Shown in pieces: positions 60,466 to 64,000 of a DNA stretch of 64,000 nucleotides. A program made the translations under genes and the position numbers. Each line of letters starts with the position of its first letter. Position 1 is the first letter of the stretch. The stretch is taken from positions 1 through 64,000 of the forward strand of contig JAUIGE010000007.1 in NCBI GenBank assembly GCA_030430205.1, read 5' to 3'. Below the pieces are notes generated by a model. It saw only the letters and a list, made by a program, of their open reading frames with translations. It made no database searches and was not told the origin of the DNA. The DNA comes from Bacteroidia bacterium. GTDB lineage: Bacteria > Bacteroidota > Bacteroidia > J057.

Positions 60466-61502
60466 TTTTCAAAAACCAAATTGTGCTGTTCCTGAACGCG
60501 GATGAATGTGGTGCGTTTGGTCAGCTCTTTGAGTCGGCTGGCGCCGACATAGGTGCAGGCGGATCGCAGGCCTCCCAGGATATCCTGGAGGCTATCATTT
60601 ACAGGCCCCCGATAGGGGACTTCTACGGTCTTGCCTTCTGAGGCGCGGTATTCTGCTACGCCGCCTGCATACTTATCCATGGCGGTATCCGAACTCATGC
60701 CATAGAAAATCTTGTATTTTTTTCCTTCCCGCTCGATGAGCTCTCCCCCACTCTCATCATGGCCGGCAAACATGCCGCCCATCATCACAAAATCAGCCCC
60801 TCCGCCAAAGGCTTTGGCGACATCTCCGGGCACGCTGCAGCCTCCGTCAGATATGATCTGACCTCCCAGGCCATGCGCCGCATCGGCGCATTCGATGATG
60901 GCTGAGAGCTGGGGATAGCCTACCCCGGTTTTTACCCGGGTGGTACAGACCGAGCCCGGGCCGATGCCCACTTTCACCATATCTGCCCCCGCCAGCAACA
61001 ATTCTTCCACCATTTCTCCTGTTACCACATTGCCTGCCATCAGGACATGCTCCGGATGTCTTTCCCGCACTTTTTTGACAAAAGTGACAAAGTGCTCAGA
61101 GTAACCATTGGCTACATCTATACAAATAAATTTCAAGCCTTTATGAAGGCTCAAAATCTTATCGAGTTTGGCAGCATCTGCCTCATTTGTACCTGTGCTG
61201 ACAGAAACATATTCGAGCTGTTCTTCCTGTATTTCCTTCAGAAAGGCTTGCCAGTCATTCAATGAATAATGCTTATGAATAACTGTAAAAGCCTGATAGG
61301 CAGACAGTTTCTTGGCCATTTCAAAAGTACCTACCGTATCCATATTCGCAGCCATGATAGGGACTCCTTTCCATGATTTGCCGCTATTCAAAAACCTAAA
61401 TTCTCTCTCCAGAGACACATCAGCCCGGGATTTCAGGGTAGAGCGTTTGGGCCTGATCAACACATCTTTAAACCCTAGCTTGATATCTGTTTCTATGCGC
61501 AT
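60462..61502 (-). CDS. guaC: GMP reductase
   Basis: This 346-residue TIM-barrel enzyme of the IMPDH/GMPR family converts GMP to IMP with [25 protein letters not shown], the loop [20 protein letters not shown] with the active-site Cys, [20 protein letters not shown], and [19 protein letters not shown] are present. It is the length of E. coli GuaC and has no CBS domains, which separates it from IMP dehydrogenase. Its 3' end overlaps the ligase-like gene by 4 bases, so both are probably in one transcript. Confidence 0.93.
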   Translation of the reverse strand: MRIETDIKLGFKDVLIRPKRSTLKSRADVSLEREFRFLNSGKSWKGVPIMAANMDTVGTFEMAKKLSAYQAFTVIHKHYSLNDWQAFLKEIQEEQLEYVSVSTGTNEADAAKLDKILSLHKGLKFICIDVANGYSEHFVTFVKKVRERHPEHVLMAGNVVTGEMVEELLLAGADMVKVGIGPGSVCTTRVKTGVGYPQLSAIIECADAAHGLGGQIISDGGCSVPGDVAKAFGGGADFVMMGGMFAGHDESGGELIEREGKKYKIFYGMSSDTAMDKYAGGVAEYRASEGKTVEVPYRGPVNDSLQDILGGLRSACTYVGASRLKELTKRTTFIRVQEQHNLVFEK

Positions 61503-61748
61503 TTTTTTTTTGCCTTCAATTTAACATTCTCCCCTTCCCTTTAGCCAAAAATTCAAAAAGAATACAAAACCGAATTGGGAAACAGGCAGGAATTTGGGAT
61601 ATTTAAAAGTCTGAAGTCCTTTCCATTTCTCTTTTTTTTTTCAGCTGTCTTAGTTACCTCTAGCTAGTATTATGCATTACTGTTTGTAATTCAATTTTCT
61701 TCTTATGGGTTTGTCATCTGGCATTTTGCCATAATTCATTAACAGTAC

Positions 61749-62564
61749 ATGAATGCTCACACCTTTTGTCCATCGTTTCCGCTTCAGGAAACCTTTTGGG
61801 GCTACCTTCATTGGGAACCCTTTGCTGTATTTGCCCGCCGGGAAATTTTGAATTTCCTCCCTTCTGACTGCTACATTATCCATTTTGTATTGAGAGGAAA
61901 CCTAAAAATCGCTTCAGCTTCACTTGAGGCAGGAGAAGTATGGGTGCAGTCTCCGGTCACAGCCTTAAACCTGGCCGATTATGAGGAGGAAAGCAGCATT
62001 TTTTCCGTCTTTCTTCGGCCCATTTGCTATCAGCCCCAGTTATTTCGAAGTCAACAAGCTTTGAAAAAATTTCAGAATTGCTGCAACAAGCTGCGCAGTG
62101 AAAGTTTTGAAAACTCCGGTTATAGCGGCACTTTAACTGCCGGGCAGAAGGAATGTCTTTTTAATCTGGCTCAGATTCTCCGAACAGCCAAAACACAGCC
62201 TCAATGGCTGGAACAGGTAACCCAGGCTCCTCAGGATGAAGAATTGACCGAGGGTCAATGGAAGGATTTGCCATTATGCGAACGTCATTTCCGCCGGAAA
62301 TTTAAGCAAATCATGGGCCTCGCCCCTTCTGTATTCTTTCGGTTACAGCGATTTCATCATGCCCTGAGGCTAAGGAAAGAAAAGCCTTACCTCGATTTAT
62401 TTGACCTGATAAGCCTCTGCAAGTTCTATGACCACTCTCATTTCACGCGAGAATTCAAACATTTTTCGGGCCTCAGCCCAACGAAGTTTTTCCAGCATGA
62501 TATGAGCTATCGTGAAATGATGATTCCTACTTTGGTCTTTGGAGGAAAGTTGGAACTGAATTAA
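61749..62564 (+). CDS. AraC-family transcriptional regulator
   Basis: This 271-residue protein has an N-terminal cupin-like part (about 1-105, with ILNFLPSDCYIIHFVLRGNL) and a C-terminal AraC-type double helix-turn-helix (about 165-250). LPLCERHFRRKFKQIMGLAP and FFRLQRFHHALRLRK are followed by FYDHSHFTREFKHFSGLSPT, the last matching the family signature. The N-terminal part resembles the DUF6597 type seen in many Bacteroidota regulators. It is 64 bases upstream of the DUF4157 gene on the same strand and could control it; that is inference from position only. Confidence 0.88.
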   Translation: MNAHTFCPSFPLQETFWGYLHWEPFAVFARREILNFLPSDCYIIHFVLRGNLKIASASLEAGEVWVQSPVTALNLADYEEESSIFSVFLRPICYQPQLFRSQQALKKFQNCCNKLRSESFENSGYSGTLTAGQKECLFNLAQILRTAKTQPQWLEQVTQAPQDEELTEGQWKDLPLCERHFRRKFKQIMGLAPSVFFRLQRFHHALRLRKEKPYLDLFDLISLCKFYDHSHFTREFKHFSGLSPTKFFQHDMSYREMMIPTLVFGGKLELN

Positions 62565-62628
62565 AAAGTCCTTTTTGTACAATGGGTTAGGGCAAAGAAA
62601 AAGCAAGTTAAAGGCTTATATTTTACAG

Positions 62629-63975
62629 ATGAAATCAGCCAAAATTCCATCAACAAAACAAACATCCCATTCACCCAAAACATCAGATAACAGCTCCAAA
62701 GGCTTGTCCATTTCCGCTCCTGCTACCCCCTCTGTGATTCAAGCCCGCTTGAAGATCGGTGAACCCAAGGACAAATATGAGCAGGAGGCTGATCGTATGG
62801 CAGATATGGTGGTGGGTCAAAGGGCTTCAAATGATGCTCCTGATGTACAGCGCATGGGAGATGAGGAGGAAGAGGAAATGCTCCAGGCATCTTCCGATCG
62901 TCCTTTGCATGCCGGTCCCCAACTTCAGGAACAATTGCAGGCAAAGGCTGGCAAAGGCGAAGGCCTCCCTGCGCAAAGTCGCTCTCAGATGGAAGCTGTC
63001 TTTGGCGCTGATTTAAGCCAGGTGAGGGTGCATACGGGCCCGGAAGCTGTACAAATGAACAGCACATTGGGCGCGCGCGCCTTTACCCATGGAAATGACC
63101 TCTATTTCAATCAGGGACAGTATCAGCCCGGCACGCGCCAGGGAGATCACCTACTTGCACATGAACTCACGCATGTGATTCAGCAAGGCGCCAGCCGGCA
63201 AGATGCGCCTGATGTGCAGCGCACCATAGAGCTGCGCGCCCCGGGACGAGGCGAGGCCTCGGCTTTTGACAGAGCAGGCGAGCTGATAGCTCGCCTCAAT
63301 GCGCAATCTGCGGCCATCACCTACGACTTGGCCGAAGACGGCCAAACCCTCACATACGAAGTGGTAGATGCAACTGCCCTCACACATTTTGATAACCAAA
63401 TGATCGCATTTATTGACAGCGATCAAATGCTCCCCATGCGCCTGGTGACAAGCGCCACAAGAGTCGGTGGAAATGCTGCCGCCGGAATTACAGGAGTTCC
63501 CCTCCTGATAGATAGTTTTTTCCATGGATATGTAGACCTGGACGACCTCATGGCAAGCGAAGACCTGGCCTTCCAGTCTATGATGCTCCATTTTTTGACA
63601 GAGCGTGAGGTTACTCCCCGCTATGCCCAGCGTATAGGCACACAGAGCGTGAATTCAGATACCGTTGAAGGGGGAAGAGCATTTGACAGAGGCCATAACG
63701 CCGGCCATGAAGCCGAAGCAGCCAACTTCAGGGCACTTTTTAATGATGACAGCATCCAATTTAATTATGATGAAACCAAAGAAAGGACCGGCAATCTGCA
63801 TGTAGTATTTAAAAGCCATGATCATGGCTACCGCATTTTTATCATCATCAATAGGGCATTTGACGGAACTGGCAGGAGAGCTCAATCAACAACCGGAGGT
63901 CGGGTTAGGGTAAGGCATCGAAATCGCTGGTTTACAGTGGAAGAGTTTATGGCCCAACGCGCAGCGGCACCTTAA
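62629..63975 (+). CDS. DUF4157 protein, predicted contractile-injection-system-associated effector
   Basis: This 448-residue protein has an N-terminal disordered part (about 1-35), then the DUF4157 region: IQARLKIGEPKDKYEQEADR (usual LxIGxPxDxYExEADR), MEAVFGADLSQVRVHTG, AFTHGNDLYFNQGQY and the HEXXH site LLAHELTHVIQQG (His178, Glu179, His182). The C-terminal part (about 200-448) has no domain I know and is a candidate effector domain; it includes FDRGHNAGHEAEAANF. DAPDVQR occurs twice (about 69-75 and 192-198). DUF4157 is frequent in proteins next to extracellular contractile injection systems; no such structural genes are in this window. The start is ATG 62629. Confidence 0.82.
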   Translation: MKSAKIPSTKQTSHSPKTSDNSSKGLSISAPATPSVIQARLKIGEPKDKYEQEADRMADMVVGQRASNDAPDVQRMGDEEEEEMLQASSDRPLHAGPQLQEQLQAKAGKGEGLPAQSRSQMEAVFGADLSQVRVHTGPEAVQMNSTLGARAFTHGNDLYFNQGQYQPGTRQGDHLLAHELTHVIQQGASRQDAPDVQRTIELRAPGRGEASAFDRAGELIARLNAQSAAITYDLAEDGQTLTYEVVDATALTHFDNQMIAFIDSDQMLPMRLVTSATRVGGNAAAGITGVPLLIDSFFHGYVDLDDLMASEDLAFQSMMLHFLTEREVTPRYAQRIGTQSVNSDTVEGGRAFDRGHNAGHEAEAANFRALFNDDSIQFNYDETKERTGNLHVVFKSHDHGYRIFIIINRAFDGTGRRAQSTTGGRVRVRHRNRWFTVEEFMAQRAAAP

Positions 63976-63981
63976 TTTCAC

Positions 63982-64000
63982 ATGAAATCCTCCAAAGAAA
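63982..64000 (+). CDS. start of another reading frame, cut by the window end
   Basis: ATG at 63982 begins six visible codons (MKSSKE), 6 bases after the DUF4157 gene. The opening is similar to that of the DUF4157 gene (MKSAK). A second gene of the same operon, possibly related, is likely, but too little is visible to say more. Confidence 0.35.

Overview
The window reads as chromosomal DNA of a Bacteroidota bacterium, most likely Saprospiria-like (Lewinella/Haliscomenobacter relatives). Support comes from PorQ of the type IX secretion system (T9SS), a sorting-domain-like C-terminus on a small secreted protein, a TonB-dependent receptor with a carboxypeptidase-regulatory-like N-terminus, the nusB/DUF1573/yajC/YbbR neighbourhood, an Fis-type sigma-54 activator/LptE/SecG neighbourhood, several TAnnTTTG promoter boxes and few Shine-Dalgarno sequences. 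Genes are packed tightly and many convergent pairs overlap at their 3' ends. No rRNA, tRNA, insertion sequence, prophage or CRISPR array was seen.

Layout. 0-4 kb: palindromic repeats, an eIF1/SUI1-like factor, MnmD and a hybrid histidine kinase. 4-9.8 kb: LpxR-like deacylase, a mini T9SS-tail protein, then sigma-54 activator-lptE-hypothetical-secG-DUF6787-ridA. 9.8-18.6 kb: a secreted hypothetical, then a transport/catabolic cluster (TRAP binding protein; MarR, fused DctQM permease, ethanolamine-type permease, glutamine-synthetase-like ligase) and YceI. 18.8-27.7 kb: housekeeping genes (nuoD, gmhB, leucine dehydrogenase, nusB, DUF1573, yajC, YbbR). 27.9-35.1 kb: outer-membrane DUF5916 protein, hydrolase, queE, nth, ycaQ-like glycosylase and an omega-amidase-like nitrilase. 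35.3-50.2 kb: porQ beside a 1154-residue secreted protein, a glycosyltransferase, a tandem universal stress protein, a four-gene operon (thioredoxin-domain protein to PAP2 phosphatase), VapBC and a TonB receptor. 50.3-57.4 kb: a Gly/Tyr/Asn/Arg repeat protein and a conspicuous modification island. 57.5-64 kb: ECF sigma-MscS pair, a DNA-ligase-like protein lacking its catalytic lysine, GMP reductase, an AraC regulator and a DUF4157 protein of the kind linked to extracellular contractile injection systems.

The best candidate for an undescribed system is 51.8-57.4 kb. A five-gene minus-strand run encodes a SET-domain methyltransferase, a small RRM protein with a charged tail, a GshB/RimK-like ATP-grasp ligase, a second ATP-grasp-like protein that looks circularly permuted, and an AstE/aspartoacylase-type metallohydrolase. 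It faces a D-threonine-aldolase/D-serine-dehydratase-like PLP enzyme with no intervening base. This could be a peptide-tagging/untagging system acting on a protein such as the RRM protein, or a pathway for a small peptide-like metabolite; the sequence cannot decide. The degenerate ligase is the second strongest oddity. Intergenic spacers repeatedly carry 7-bp (and 8-bp) short tandem repeats with different words but the same period.
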